A stretch of 24,267 nt of DNA, from assembly GCA_035702805.1 (NCBI GenBank), contig DASSZN010000352.1, positions 1 through 24,267 on the forward strand, written 5' to 3'. How positions within the stretch are numbered: the stretch's first letter is position 1; each line of letters opens with the position of its first letter. The translations under genes and the position numbers were made by a program. This document shows, one piece after another, positions 1 to 7,657 of the stretch. Under the pieces are notes generated by a model. That model saw only the letters and a program-made list of their open reading frames with translations. It had not been told where the DNA came from and did no database searches. This DNA comes from DASSZN01 sp035702805 (GTDB lineage Bacteria > Chloroflexota > Chloroflexia > Thermomicrobiales > Thermomicrobiaceae).

Positions 1-295
1 TTCGCAACCAGGCGAGGGCGTCGACGGCCTCATGCGCCCGGTCGCGCAGAGTTCGCTCGCGCCAGTCGCCGCCGGAGCCGCCGATCCCCGGCTTGTCCCA
101 GGAGAGGACGGCCAGCCCGGCACCGAGGAACGTGTCGCGGATCGGCGGGAAGTAGCCGTCGCTGTCGCGGTCGGCCGGTCCCGAGCCCTGCAGCATGACG
201 ATGGCCGGGTGCGGTCCCTGGCCGGCCGGCCGGTGGAGCGTGCCGGCCAGGCTGACGCCGTCGCCGACAAACCGGATGTCTTCGGTCGTGGTCAT
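1..295 (-). CDS. Alpha/beta hydrolase, N-terminal part (cut by window edge)
   Basis: This is the N-terminal 98 codons of a serine hydrolase, read leftwards from an ATG at 295 and open to the window edge. It was found by translating the minus strand directly. Visible motifs are MLQGSGPADR (oxyanion-loop region), GYFPPIRD, DKPGIGGS and GDWR. The same motifs occur in the same order in the complete hydrolase at 13902-14849, so the two are clear paralogues. The nucleophile elbow, acid and histidine would lie beyond the edge and cannot be seen. No signal peptide is visible, so it is probably cytosolic. The substrate is unknown; esterase or peptidase-like activity is the family default. The family call is firm and the specificity is not. 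Confidence 0.85.
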   Translation of the reverse strand, partial: MTTTEDIRFVGDGVSLAGTLHRPAGQGPHPAIVMLQGSGPADRDSDGYFPPIRDTFLGAGLAVLSWDKPGIGGSGGDWRERTLRDRAHEAVDALAWLR

Positions 296-394
296 GATCC
301 CGGGCCCTCCAGACGATCCCGAGCGTGGTCCGTCGGGCGACCGTACCGTACCGGAGCCGCCGGGGCAAGCGGGCGCGTCGGCGGCGTGCGCGGA

Positions 395-700
395 TCAGCG
401 GTTGGGGTGGCGCAGCGGACGGGCCCAGCGGTAGCCGACGGAGACCTCGTCGAGCCAGAGCAGCCCGGCGTCGACGCTTGCGGTCTGGCTCACCGCGACC
501 TCCAGCGCGAGGTGGGCGGCCGGGATGCGCCGGGCGGCCTCCGGCGCGGTGTACCAGGGGCTGTCGTCGCTCTCCGGCTGCACCCACAGGTCGGGATGCG
601 CCGACAGGTAGTCACCCAGTCGCACGGTAGGCCTCTCGATGAGGTGGGCGACCGCGCGTCCCCGTGCGCCGGTGTCCACCATCGCCATGTCCAGTGTCAT
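395..700 (-). CDS. Uncharacterised ~100-residue protein, paralogue of the protein at 19324-19650
   Basis: I do not recognise this family. The 101-residue protein has no signal peptide, membrane segment or obvious catalytic motif. Its C-terminal 80 residues align without large gaps to the product of 19324-19650. Shared features are a VRL..(F/Y)L.AH start, a Trp-Tyr pair (PWYTAP here, HWYSVA there), RIP.AHL, a D.G.LW.DE block and GYRWA followed by HP. Conservation across diverged copies shows that it is a real gene. The start is uncertain: ATGs at 700, 688 and 682 are in frame and none has a good ribosome site. It lies downstream of nothing obvious and about 100 bp upstream of the hydrolase at 295 on the same strand. 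Confidence 0.75.
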   Translation of the reverse strand: MTLDMAMVDTGARGRAVAHLIERPTVRLGDYLSAHPDLWVQPESDDSPWYTAPEAARRIPAAHLALEVAVSQTASVDAGLLWLDEVSVGYRWARPLRHPNR

Positions 701-947
701 GGCCAGTCTGCCACGGTTCGACTCCGTCCGGCGTTACAGAACCGTTACAGTCCGGCGCCCCGTGGCCGGATGCTCCCGCCGTGCCCGACAGGTCACCGCT
801 GACTGACACGAAGCTGCCACCGCGACGCGCCGGTTACCGGCGCGCCTGTCACGGCGGGCAGGATAGGCTGCGGTTGGGGTCTGGACGTACGGGCATGCGG
901 TGGCGGCCCGTCGTCCGGGCCCGCTGTGCCGTGCGGAGGAGGTGGCG

Positions 948-1483
948 ATGCGGCGCGGATGGCTGCTGCGTGGCGGGATCGCACTCGTGGTGCTGGTCCT
1001 GGCGATCCAGCTGGTGCCCTACGGGCGGAGCCGCCTCAACCCCCCGTCACCCAGGAGCCGTTCTGGCACAGCTCCCAGACCCGCCAGCTGGCGGCGCAGG
1101 CCCGCTTCGACTGCCACAGCGACCAGGCGGTCTGGCCCTGGCACACCAGCGTCGCGCCCTTTCCCTGGCTGGCTCAGAGCGACGTCGACAGGGGACGTGC
1201 CCGCCTGAACTTCTCCGAGTGGAACCGGCAGTACCGCGCCGCCGGCGAGGCGGGACGTCAGGTGCAGTCGGGGGAGATGCCTCCGTCGATCTACCTGCTG
1301 ATGCATCCGGGGGCGCACCTGACGGCGGCCAGGCAGCAGGCGCTCATCCAGGGGCTCCAGGCGACCCTGGGCAGCCAGAACGCGTCTCCGCTAGCTCGCA
1401 CCGCGCGTCGGTCGGGCAGCACGGCGCTCACTCCGCCGCCGATGCCGCCTCGTCGGGCGGCCGGTGTGGCAGCCGAACCGTGA
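948..1483 (+). pseudogene. Haem-binding-domain (Haem_bd-like) protein with a frameshift in a C-run
   Basis: An ATG at 948 with a strong GGAGGAGG ribosome site opens a frame encoding a basic N-terminus and one membrane segment (residues ~8-24, ending LVPYGR). The frame then derails at a run of six C at 1040-1045. One more C would join it to the second frame, which continues with PPVTQEPFWH, DCHSDQAVWPWH, VAPFPWL, SDVDRGRARLNFSEWN and a C-terminal helix. This order (membrane anchor, NPPV, CHS..WPW, DV..GR..LNFSEW) is that of the small Haem_bd family of periplasmic haem proteins. The family CXXCH motif reads RFDCH here, so the first haem-linking cysteine is Arg. The last ~18 codons overlap the 3' end of the kinase gene on the opposite strand. 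Either the gene is decayed or the C-run carries a sequencing error; the lost cysteine favours decay. Confidence 0.75.
1040..1045 (+). other. C6 homopolymer at the frameshift of the haem-binding gene
   Basis: Six consecutive C follow AA. The upstream frame reads Asn-Pro-Pro-Ser and the downstream homologous frame reads Pro-Pro-Val-Thr. A seventh C would restore Asn-Pro-Pro-Val-Thr, which matches the family's NPPV stretch. The break is therefore localised to this run. Confidence 0.7.
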
Positions 1484-4400
1484 ACGCGCTGCCGCGCCCC
1501 GGCTCGCTCACGAATGTCAACGTTCCTCCGTGCTGCTCGACGATCTGGCGGGCGATGAAGAGGCCGAGCCCCGTTCCCTCGAAGGCCTCGGCCCCACTGC
1601 CGCGCTCGAACGGCTGGAAGAGCCGCCCCTGATCGGCGGGGTCGATGCCAACCCCCTCGTCCCAGATGACCAGCTCGGCGTCATCGGCCTGCGGCCGCAC
1701 GGTGACCCGGATCCGGCCGCCGTCGGGTGAGTACTTGACGGCATTGCCAACCAGGTTGGCCAGCACCTGGTCGAGCCGCACCGGATCCCACAGGCCGGTG
1801 ACCGGACCGGGCGCCTCGACGACAAACCGGTGCGGGTGCCGAGCCTCCGGGCCCTCTTCATCGGCAAAGCGCCCCATTACCTCGTGGGCCAGCGAGACCA
1901 GGTCGACCGGCTCCCGGCGGAGCGCCAGACGTCCGGCCTGCAGGCGCGAGACGTCGACCAGGTCCCGGACCAGGAGGTCGAGCCGGGAGACGGCTCGCGA
2001 CAGCCGGGAGATCGCGGTGGACAGCCGCTCGGGATCGTGCGGGCCGCGGGCAAGGAAGCGCTCGACGAGCTGAGCCTGGCCCTTGACCGCCGTCAGGGGC
2101 GTGCGCAGCTCGTGCGCGGCGATCGAGAGGAAGTGCTCACGCGCGCGGAGGGCATCCTGCGCCTGGGTGTACAGGCGCGCGTTCTCGATCGCCAGCGCCG
2201 CGATGTCGGCCAGGTCCTGGACGAAGGCGCGCTCCTCTGCGGTGTAGGGCGGCTGGTCGGCCGCGCGGACGACCGAGATCGTCCCGATCGCGCGGCCGGC
2301 CACGCGCAGCGGGGCGATGAACATCCCGTGGCCGCCGTAGCGGTCGTGGTAGGCGCGGTACTCGGGGCGGGTCTGGCGCAGCATGTCCTCCTCGCGCGCG
2401 GCCGGCACGTGCATTCCCTCGCCGGTCGCGAAGATGCCGACGCTGAGCCCCTCGTCGACCTGCTGAGGCGTTCCGGCCAGCAGCGTATAGAGGAAGTCGC
2501 GCTCCTCGGGGACGGGATGCTCGACGGCGACGGTCTCGAGCCAGCGGCCGTCGCCAGAGATGAGACGCACGACCACCGCGTCGCCGGTGAGCTCGGAGAC
2601 GGAGCGGGTGATGCTCGCGAGGACCGCTTCACGGTCCAGACGTGCCTCGGCCACCGCCCGCAGCGCGCGGGCGCGGGCGGCCGTTCGGGCGGCGCCCTGC
2701 TCGGCGCGGCGCACGAGCCGGCCGTTGTCGATGGCCAGCGCCGCGATGTCGGCCAGGTTCCGGCCGGTCGCGACGTCGTCGTCGGTGAAGCGGCGGGATG
2801 CCGCCACCAGGGCCAGTGTGAGCGCGCCGAGGGTGCGCCCGCGCGCGACCAACGGCACGGTGATCGCCCCGGTGATGCCGGCACGCTGAACCAGGTCCCG
2901 CTGCGGACCGTGGGGCATGGCCGCCACCATCTCGGCGCTCAGGTTGGCGTAGATCGTGGGTTCCCCAGTCCGCAGCACCTGGGCGATCCCCTCGGTGTCC
3001 GCCGCATTGGCCGGTGGGAGGCGCCGTGCCGCGTCGGCCAGCGACTGCCAGGCCGGGTCGGCCACCGCGACCGCCACCCGCCGGAGCTCGCCCGCCTCGT
3101 CTTGCAGGTCGACGGCGCACCAGTCGCCGAGCACCGGCGTGGCAAGCTCGGCGACCTGCTGCAGGACGGCCTCGTCGTCGAGGCTCGCTGCCAGCAGCCG
3201 GCTCGCCTCGGCCAGCACGGCCTGTCTCCGCTCGGCCTGCTCGGCTGCGGCTCGCGCCCGCCGCTCGGCGTCGTAGAGGCGGACCCGGTCGAGGGCCAGG
3301 GCGACCTGCCGGCCGAGCGAGAGGAGCAGATCGAGGTCGTCCGTGCCAAATGCTCGCGGCTCGGCGAAGCCGAGCCGAATGGCCCCCATCACGCGACCGT
3401 TGAGCAGGAGCGGGATGGCGACCAGCGCGCGGTCTCCCGCGAATGCCTGCTCGTCGGCCAGGCGGGGATAGCGCGAGACGATCTCCTCGCGGGAGGTGAT
3501 CACGACGGGCCGCTCTTCCCGAACGGCTTCGACCATCGGCCCGTCGGCGTCGAGCGGCAGCCGGCGCAGCGCGTGCAGGGTGGGGTCGGGCGTGCCGGTG
3601 GTTCCGAGCAACTCGAGCGCCGTGCCGTCCTCCGAGATGCAGGTGAGTGCGGCGCGGCGCGCGCCGAGCGCGGGAACGACCCGCTCGAGCACGACGGCCG
3701 CGACGTCGACGCGGGACATCGGCTGCGCGAGCGCGGCGGTCAGGTCACGCGCCCGTGCCTCGGCATCGTGGGCCAGCGCGTGGGCCACCGCCAGCGCGGC
3801 CCGGCGGGCCAGGTCCTCGGCCAGTGCCAGATCCTCGGCGTCGTAGGGCCGGCCGCCGGTCGAGCGGATGAGGGTGATCACCCCGAGCGTGCGGCCGCGA
3901 GCCAGCAGCGGCACGATGATAACCGAGGCGACGCCGGCCTCCAGCAGCAACTGCAGGTGCTCGGCGCTCGTCGCCACCTGCTCGAGCATGCGCGCGTCGA
4001 CCCGCGGGAAGAGCGCCGACTCCCCGCTGCGGAGAAATCGCGAGGTGAATCCGGGACCGGCGAGGTCGAGCGTGAAGGGCAGGCTGGCCTCACGGGCCCA
4101 CGCGGCCCGCCCGGGATCGGCGTGCTCGACCGCGAGCCGCCGCGGCGCGTGCAGCCCGGCCACCACGTCGACGATGCACCAGTCGGCCAGGCGCGGCACG
4201 ACCAGCCTGGCGAGTCGCCGCAGCGCCCACTCGTAGTCGAGGGAGTCGTTCAGCAGGGCGCTCGCCTCGGCGAGAAAGCGCAGGCTCTCCTCGGCGCGAC
4301 GCTCGCTGGTGATGTCGCGGAAGCGACTGACCGCGAGCGCCACGCGTCCGTTCGGGTCCTGGAGGGCCCCGGCGGTGACGCTGACCCAGCGCTCTTCGCC

Positions 4401-4784
4401 GGTCGACGGCATGCGGCAGCGCAGGACCAGTTCGGGTGGCGCCGCGCCGGCCAGCGCCACGGCGGCCGGCAGATCCCGCGCCGTGAGCGGCCGACCGCCC
4501 GCGTCCATCGGCTCGACCTCGGCGAGCACCCGAGCCACGGAGGTTCCGATGAGCGCATCCGGCGAGAGACGGCCGAAGAAGGCCGCGGCGGTGGCGTTGG
4601 CATAGATGATCTGCTCCGACGCATCGTGCACGACGACGGCATCGGCGACGGCGTCGAGCGCCCGCATGGCCAGTTCGAGCGCTCCGTTGCCCGTCGGGCG
4701 GGCCAGCACCCACTCTTCGCCTGGATCCGACGGTGACTCCGGCGCGGGGCCGGCAATGGGTCGCCGTCCGGCTGACGCCTCCAT
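1428..4784 (-). CDS. Soluble hybrid-sensor histidine kinase: PAS, four GAF, HisKA, HATPase
   Basis: The 1118-residue protein has no membrane segment and should sense cytosolic signals and autophosphorylate. It contains a PAS domain (~36-160, ending RFRDITSERRAEE) and four GAF domains (~166-336, 346-506, 523-695 and 698-873). Each GAF has the typical VPL..RGR.(L/I)G.(I/L)(T/S) core and ends in an AL...(R/L)L helix. HisKA follows with the H-box AAHELRTPLT, phospho-acceptor His891. The HATPase (~1000-1111) has NLVGNAVKYSPDGG (N box), WDEGVGID (G1) and GTGLGLFI (G2). I chose the ATG at 4784 because GGAGAG lies 4-6 nt upstream. An open frame continues further upstream but reads antisense to the SHOCT gene. 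No receiver domain or adjacent response regulator is present, so it is an orphan kinase. Signal and partner are unknown. Confidence 0.93.
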   Translation of the reverse strand: MEASAGRRPIAGPAPESPSDPGEEWVLARPTGNGALELAMRALDAVADAVVVHDASEQIIYANATAAAFFGRLSPDALIGTSVARVLAEVEPMDAGGRPLTARDLPAAVALAGAAPPELVLRCRMPSTGEERWVSVTAGALQDPNGRVALAVSRFRDITSERRAEESLRFLAEASALLNDSLDYEWALRRLARLVVPRLADWCIVDVVAGLHAPRRLAVEHADPGRAAWAREASLPFTLDLAGPGFTSRFLRSGESALFPRVDARMLEQVATSAEHLQLLLEAGVASVIIVPLLARGRTLGVITLIRSTGGRPYDAEDLALAEDLARRAALAVAHALAHDAEARARDLTAALAQPMSRVDVAAVVLERVVPALGARRAALTCISEDGTALELLGTTGTPDPTLHALRRLPLDADGPMVEAVREERPVVITSREEIVSRYPRLADEQAFAGDRALVAIPLLLNGRVMGAIRLGFAEPRAFGTDDLDLLLSLGRQVALALDRVRLYDAERRARAAAEQAERRQAVLAEASRLLAASLDDEAVLQQVAELATPVLGDWCAVDLQDEAGELRRVAVAVADPAWQSLADAARRLPPANAADTEGIAQVLRTGEPTIYANLSAEMVAAMPHGPQRDLVQRAGITGAITVPLVARGRTLGALTLALVAASRRFTDDDVATGRNLADIAALAIDNGRLVRRAEQGAARTAARARALRAVAEARLDREAVLASITRSVSELTGDAVVVRLISGDGRWLETVAVEHPVPEERDFLYTLLAGTPQQVDEGLSVGIFATGEGMHVPAAREEDMLRQTRPEYRAYHDRYGGHGMFIAPLRVAGRAIGTISVVRAADQPPYTAEERAFVQDLADIAALAIENARLYTQAQDALRAREHFLSIAAHELRTPLTAVKGQAQLVERFLARGPHDPERLSTAISRLSRAVSRLDLLVRDLVDVSRLQAGRLALRREPVDLVSLAHEVMGRFADEEGPEARHPHRFVVEAPGPVTGLWDPVRLDQVLANLVGNAVKYSPDGGRIRVTVRPQADDAELVIWDEGVGIDPADQGRLFQPFERGSGAEAFEGTGLGLFIARQIVEQHGGTLTFVSEPGRGSAFTVRLPHRPPDEAASAAE

Positions 4785-4900
4785 GGGTCTCTCCGTTTCC
4801 GGATTGCGGTGCCGACTTGGTTCGCCCGTGCGGGGATTGTAGCGGGCACGCAGCCCAATGGGTACCCAGGGGGAGCCAGGCTGCGCCACTCCCGACCTGG

Positions 4901-5152
4901 CTACTCCAGCGTCCGGCGCATCTCGTCGTACTGCTCGCGCGTGATCTCGCCACGGGCGTAGCGCTCGCGCAGGATCGCCAGCGCCCGGTCTTCCGCGGGC
5001 CGGGGCGGGGGCGTCGGTCGGGTTCCACCGGTGCGGCCAAGCAGCCAGATGACGCAGGCGACCAGCAACACGACGAAGGCGAACCAGAGGCCGGTCCGCG
5101 CGATCCACCACCAGGACGCGAAGCCCGGGTGGACGAATCCCCAGCGAAACAT
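4901..5152 (-). CDS. Small SHOCT-domain membrane protein (copy A)
   Basis: The 83-residue protein has an aromatic N-terminus (MFRWG...WWW), one hydrophobic segment (~20-41) and a Pro-rich linker. Its C-terminal SHOCT motif is ILRERYARGEITREQYDEM, ending RRTLE. SHOCT domains are short C-terminal oligomerisation or targeting helices whose role is poorly defined. The ATG at 5152 follows GAGGAGG at good spacing. It is divergent from a second SHOCT gene at 5353. A third copy at 9378-9124 shares the ILRER(Y/F)ARGEI and RRTLE ends almost exactly. It lies about 116 nt upstream of the kinase on the same strand, so the two could be co-transcribed. Family call is secure; function is unknown. Confidence 0.88.
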   Translation of the reverse strand: MFRWGFVHPGFASWWWIARTGLWFAFVVLLVACVIWLLGRTGGTRPTPPPRPAEDRALAILRERYARGEITREQYDEMRRTLE

Positions 5153-5230
5153 GGACGTGCTGCCTCCTCACGGGTTCGGGTCCGGGAGCGAACGGGCGCC
5201 CCTGCGCGCCGGCGCGGTGCTCACCTGCAA

Positions 5231-5275
5231 TCTTACTTGACCGAATATTGAGGAACGCGCGAGTAGGACTTGACC
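5231..5275. promoter_or_regulatory. AT-richer island between divergent SHOCT genes, probable divergent promoter region
   Basis: The 200 bp between the two SHOCT starts contains the only AT-rich patch nearby (about 5231-5252). Two TTGACC hexamers lie on the plus strand at 5237-5242 and 5270-5275. On the minus strand a TAAGAT hexamer could serve as a -10. No complete -35/-10 pair at standard spacing is convincing, so this marks only the likely control region. Confidence 0.3.
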
Positions 5276-5352
5276 CGTGGCGCCAACGCTACAGGTGGTG
5301 GGACCGGTGGCATCGACCGGCCGCGCCGACAGGAGAGGAAAGGAGCAGGACG

Positions 5353-5613
5353 ATGATGGGCTGGTACGGCTGGAACGGCATGGGGGTCAACGGCTGGGTC
5401 GGGATGCTGGCGATGCTGGTGTTCTGGTTCGGATTGCTCGCGCTGGTGGTGTGGGCGATCAGCCGCGCCACCGGCGGACGCGGGCCGTCCGTGCCGGTGG
5501 GGCCGCGCGAGGACACGGCGCAGCGGATCCTGGCCGAGCGCTTCGCCCGCGGCGAGATCACGGAGGAGGAGTACCGCACCGCGAAGGACGTGCTGGGCGG
5601 CTCGTCTCGCTGA
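5353..5613 (+). CDS. Small SHOCT-domain membrane protein (copy B)
   Basis: The 86-residue protein begins with a Met/Gly/Trp/Tyr-rich segment (MMGWYGWNGMG). It then has one membrane helix (~17-38), a short linker and a SHOCT-type C-terminus, ILAERFARGEITEEEYRTA. The start at 5353 was chosen because GGAAAGGAG lies just upstream and the protein then begins like the other two SHOCT copies. The frame is open further upstream, without homology. The PepSY-like gene at 5650 follows 36 nt downstream with its own AAGGAG site, so the two probably form an operon. The Met- and aromatic-rich N-terminus resembles the MMG-rich linker of that neighbour, which hints at a shared metal or membrane context. That link is inference. 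Confidence 0.88.
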   Translation: MMGWYGWNGMGVNGWVGMLAMLVFWFGLLALVVWAISRATGGRGPSVPVGPREDTAQRILAERFARGEITEEEYRTAKDVLGGSSR

Positions 5614-5649
5614 GGGCCGGTAGCGCGGGGCCAGGGAAAGGAGCGACGG

Positions 5650-6435
5650 ATGCGACGGTCGGTCGGGTTGATGATCGGTGGCGTGCTGGTGGTGGGCCTG
5701 CTCGGGCTGGCGGTTGCTCTGCCGGTGGCCGCGCGCGGGATGTGGGGCCTCGGGCTCGGACCGAGCCGCACGGTCGCCACGCCGGGCGCAACGGTCACGA
5801 TGGCGCAGGCGCGCGACCGGGCCACGCGATATCTGAGTCAGGTTGGCCTCGGTAACCTCGAGGCCGGCCCGGTGATGCAGTTCTCCAACCAGTTCTACGT
5901 CGCGGTGGTGGACCCGGCGACCGGCTCCGGCGCGCTCGAGCTACGGGTGAGCCTGGACGGGCAGGTCGTCTGGCCCGAGCCGACCATGACCTGGAACACG
6001 CAGTACAACCCGATGTTCGGCTCAGCCGGGCCGGCCCCGCGCGGCTACGGGATGATGGGTGAGTACGGCAGCGGATCCGGCGCCGACGGCTACGGGTACG
6101 GGATGATGGGTGGCTCCGGCGCGTACGGGAACGCGGGCGACGGGGACGGCATGATGGGCGGTGTCTGGGGCAATGGCTACCAGCCCGGCGCGGGCAGCCC
6201 GCTTGCGACCCCGCTGACGTCCGACACCGCGCTCACGCGGGCGCAGGCATGGCTCGCCCAGAACCAGCCGGGCGTGACCGCGGCCGACCCGACCGCCTTC
6301 CCCGGCTACTTCACCTTCCACACGCTCGCGGGCGGCAAGATCACCGGCCTGATCTCGGTCCAGGCGTCCACCGGCGCCGTCTGGCAGCATGGCTGGGCTG
6401 GCGGATTCGTGGCGATGGACGCCGGAACCAACTGA
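5650..6435 (+). CDS. Exported two-lobed PepSY-like protein with Gly/Met-rich linker
   Basis: The 261-residue protein begins with MRRSVG and a hydrophobic segment (~6-28, ending LPVAARG), a signal peptide or membrane anchor, so it acts outside the cytoplasm. Two similar lobes follow. Lobe 1 (~47-115) is TMAQARDRATRYLSQVG, then a FYVAVVDPATG strand, then V.WPEPTMTWN. Lobe 2 (~195-258) is ALTRAQAWLAQNQPG, then FHTLAGGKITGLISV, then STGAVWQHGWAG. Each has the helix-then-beta-hairpin order of a PepSY-type domain. Between them lies a linker (~125-185) of Gly, Tyr and Met carrying three MMG repeats (GYGMMGE, GYGMMGG, GDGMMGG). Exposed Met clusters can bind copper(I), which is a possibility rather than a result. 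It probably forms an operon with the SHOCT gene upstream. Confidence 0.8.
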   Translation: MRRSVGLMIGGVLVVGLLGLAVALPVAARGMWGLGLGPSRTVATPGATVTMAQARDRATRYLSQVGLGNLEAGPVMQFSNQFYVAVVDPATGSGALELRVSLDGQVVWPEPTMTWNTQYNPMFGSAGPAPRGYGMMGEYGSGSGADGYGYGMMGGSGAYGNAGDGDGMMGGVWGNGYQPGAGSPLATPLTSDTALTRAQAWLAQNQPGVTAADPTAFPGYFTFHTLAGGKITGLISVQASTGAVWQHGWAGGFVAMDAGTN

Positions 6436-6438
6436 CCT

Positions 6439-7146
6439 TCAGCCCTCCCAGGGGCGCCGTCCCCACCCGGACGATCCCGGGTGGGGACGGTCGTGCTCGC
6501 CGGTCGTGGCCGGGGTGGCCAGCATCGCGACGAAGCCCGCCGCTGGGTCCCACCCCTCCAGGACGCGCGGCCTTGCTGGCGGGTCGGCGTCCGGGGACCA
6601 GAGCACGCTCGCACGGACGCGCCGGACCACCAGCCCCGCGGCCCCGACGAGGGATACGAGTTCCCCGGACGTGAAGAAGCGTGCCTCCCGGTAATACGGA
6701 TGGCCGGACGCGGCCAGCGCGCGATAGTGGCGGCCCCATGGACCGTCGGCCGGGACCACGCCGAGCACGACCCCGCCCCCCGGGGCGAGCGCCCGTCGCG
6801 TCTCGCGGAATACCGTGGACGGGTCGCGGGTGAAGCAGAGCGTCATGACGAGGAGCACCGTGCCGACCGAGCCGGTCCGGAGCGGCAGCGCCTCCCCGAC
6901 ACCGACCATGGCGCGAACGCCATGCCCCTGGGCCAGGCGGAGCGGAGCCCTCGCCGGGTCGAGGCCGATCGTCACGCCGAGCGCGGAGGCGAAGCGCCCG
7001 CTGCCGACCCCCACCTCCAGGCGCGGCCCGGGGAGTTCGTCGACGAGTGGGCGCAGCGTGGCCGACTCCTCCGCGAACAGGGCCGCTCCGCGCGCCGTGT
7101 CGTACCAGGCGTCGTACCGCGGCGCATCCCGCTCGAAGATGCTCAC
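6439..7146 (-). CDS. Class I SAM-dependent methyltransferase
   Basis: The 235-residue protein has the order of a ubiE/Methyltransf_11-type enzyme. The SAM-binding motif I is LEVGVGSGRFASALG (~43-57) with the acidic residue in IGLDPA. Motif II is VGEALPLRTGSVGTVLLVM, followed by the FRETRRALAPGGGVVLG post-motif and a C-terminal FTSGELVSLVGAAGL segment. It starts with GTG at 7146, whose GTGA overlaps the stop of the upstream glutaredoxin-like gene by 4 nt. That indicates translational coupling. Its last ~20 codons contain the 14-bp terminator-like hairpin at 6457-6490. It converges on the PepSY-like gene with a 3-bp gap. The substrate cannot be deduced. Confidence 0.88.
   Translation of the reverse strand: MSIFERDAPRYDAWYDTARGAALFAEESATLRPLVDELPGPRLEVGVGSGRFASALGVTIGLDPARAPLRLAQGHGVRAMVGVGEALPLRTGSVGTVLLVMTLCFTRDPSTVFRETRRALAPGGGVVLGVVPADGPWGRHYRALAASGHPYYREARFFTSGELVSLVGAAGLVVRRVRASVLWSPDADPPARPRVLEGWDPAAGFVAMLATPATTGEHDRPHPGSSGWGRRPWEG
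6457..6490. terminator. Perfect 14-bp hairpin between convergent genes
   Basis: Arms 6457-6470 and 6477-6490 are perfectly complementary (CCGTCCCCACCCGG and its complement) with a 6-nt loop. It lies 22 bp after the PepSY-like stop and inside the 3' end of the methyltransferase frame. No U-tract follows on either strand, so a bidirectional terminator is likely but of non-canonical type. Confidence 0.6.
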
Positions 7147-7481
7147 CGTGACGGCACTGTGTGGCCGTGGGTTGCCCGCGTGCTCGGGCCGTGCTGGTGC
7201 TCGGACGTCCGGCCCGTCTCATCTCCGGCCGCCACGGGGACGCCCGCCTCCGCGAGTGCCGCGAGGATCGCCGCCGGCCGGTAGCCGAACACCGTCCGGT
7301 CTCCGACCACCAGCAGCGGCGTGCCGAAGATGCCGGTCTCGGCGAGTGCGCGCGCCGCGCCCGCGTCGTGGCTGACGTGCTGCTCGCAGAAGGCGACCCC
7401 GTGCTCGCGGAGGATCCGCCGGACGCGCCCGCACTCGGCGGAGCCCGCTTCGGTGAAAAGGACGACCGATGGCACGCCCAT
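7143..7481 (-). CDS. Glutaredoxin/thioredoxin-fold protein lacking the N-terminal active-site cysteine
   Basis: The 112-residue protein has the glutaredoxin plan: a first strand VVLFTEAG, the active-site helix start, then IFGTPLLVVGDRTVFGYRP with the cis-proline loop (TP) and the Gly-Tyr region. In place of the usual C-x-x-C it has Ser14-Ala-Glu-Cys17, so the nucleophilic N-terminal cysteine is Ser. Another Cys is in VAFCEQHV. The C-terminal ~20 residues (TSEHQHGPSTRATHGHTV) form a His-rich tail. I chose the ATG at 7481 because homology begins there and GGAGG precedes it; an upstream in-frame extension is basic and featureless. The stop overlaps the methyltransferase GTG by 4 nt. Classical dithiol disulfide reductase activity is unlikely. 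A binding or monothiol role using Cys17 is possible. Confidence 0.82.
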   Translation of the reverse strand: MGVPSVVLFTEAGSAECGRVRRILREHGVAFCEQHVSHDAGAARALAETGIFGTPLLVVGDRTVFGYRPAAILAALAEAGVPVAAGDETGRTSEHQHGPSTRATHGHTVPSR

Positions 7482-7657
7482 GTCCGCCTCCTTCTGACCT
7501 CGCGGCCCCGCGCGACGGTGACAATCGGCGGTCCGGGTTGCCGCCCTGGGCCGCAACCGATGACCGCTCCAGCGTAACGCCCCCGGCGTTGCAGCCCGGT
7601 GACACCCGGTCCGCCGTCGTGGCACCTGCGTCACAGTTCCGGCCGACCGGATCGCGG

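Noticed and set aside
1830..4736. 968-codon open frame on the plus strand opposite the histidine kinase
   Set aside because: It is antisense to a gene with complete conserved domains. Its composition (Arg, Gly, Asp, His) is typical of a GC-rich shadow frame, and there is no recognisable motif.
5290..5295. TACAGG as -10 box for the SHOCT copy B gene with TTGACC at 5270
   Set aside because: Spacing is only 14 nt and the match is weak.
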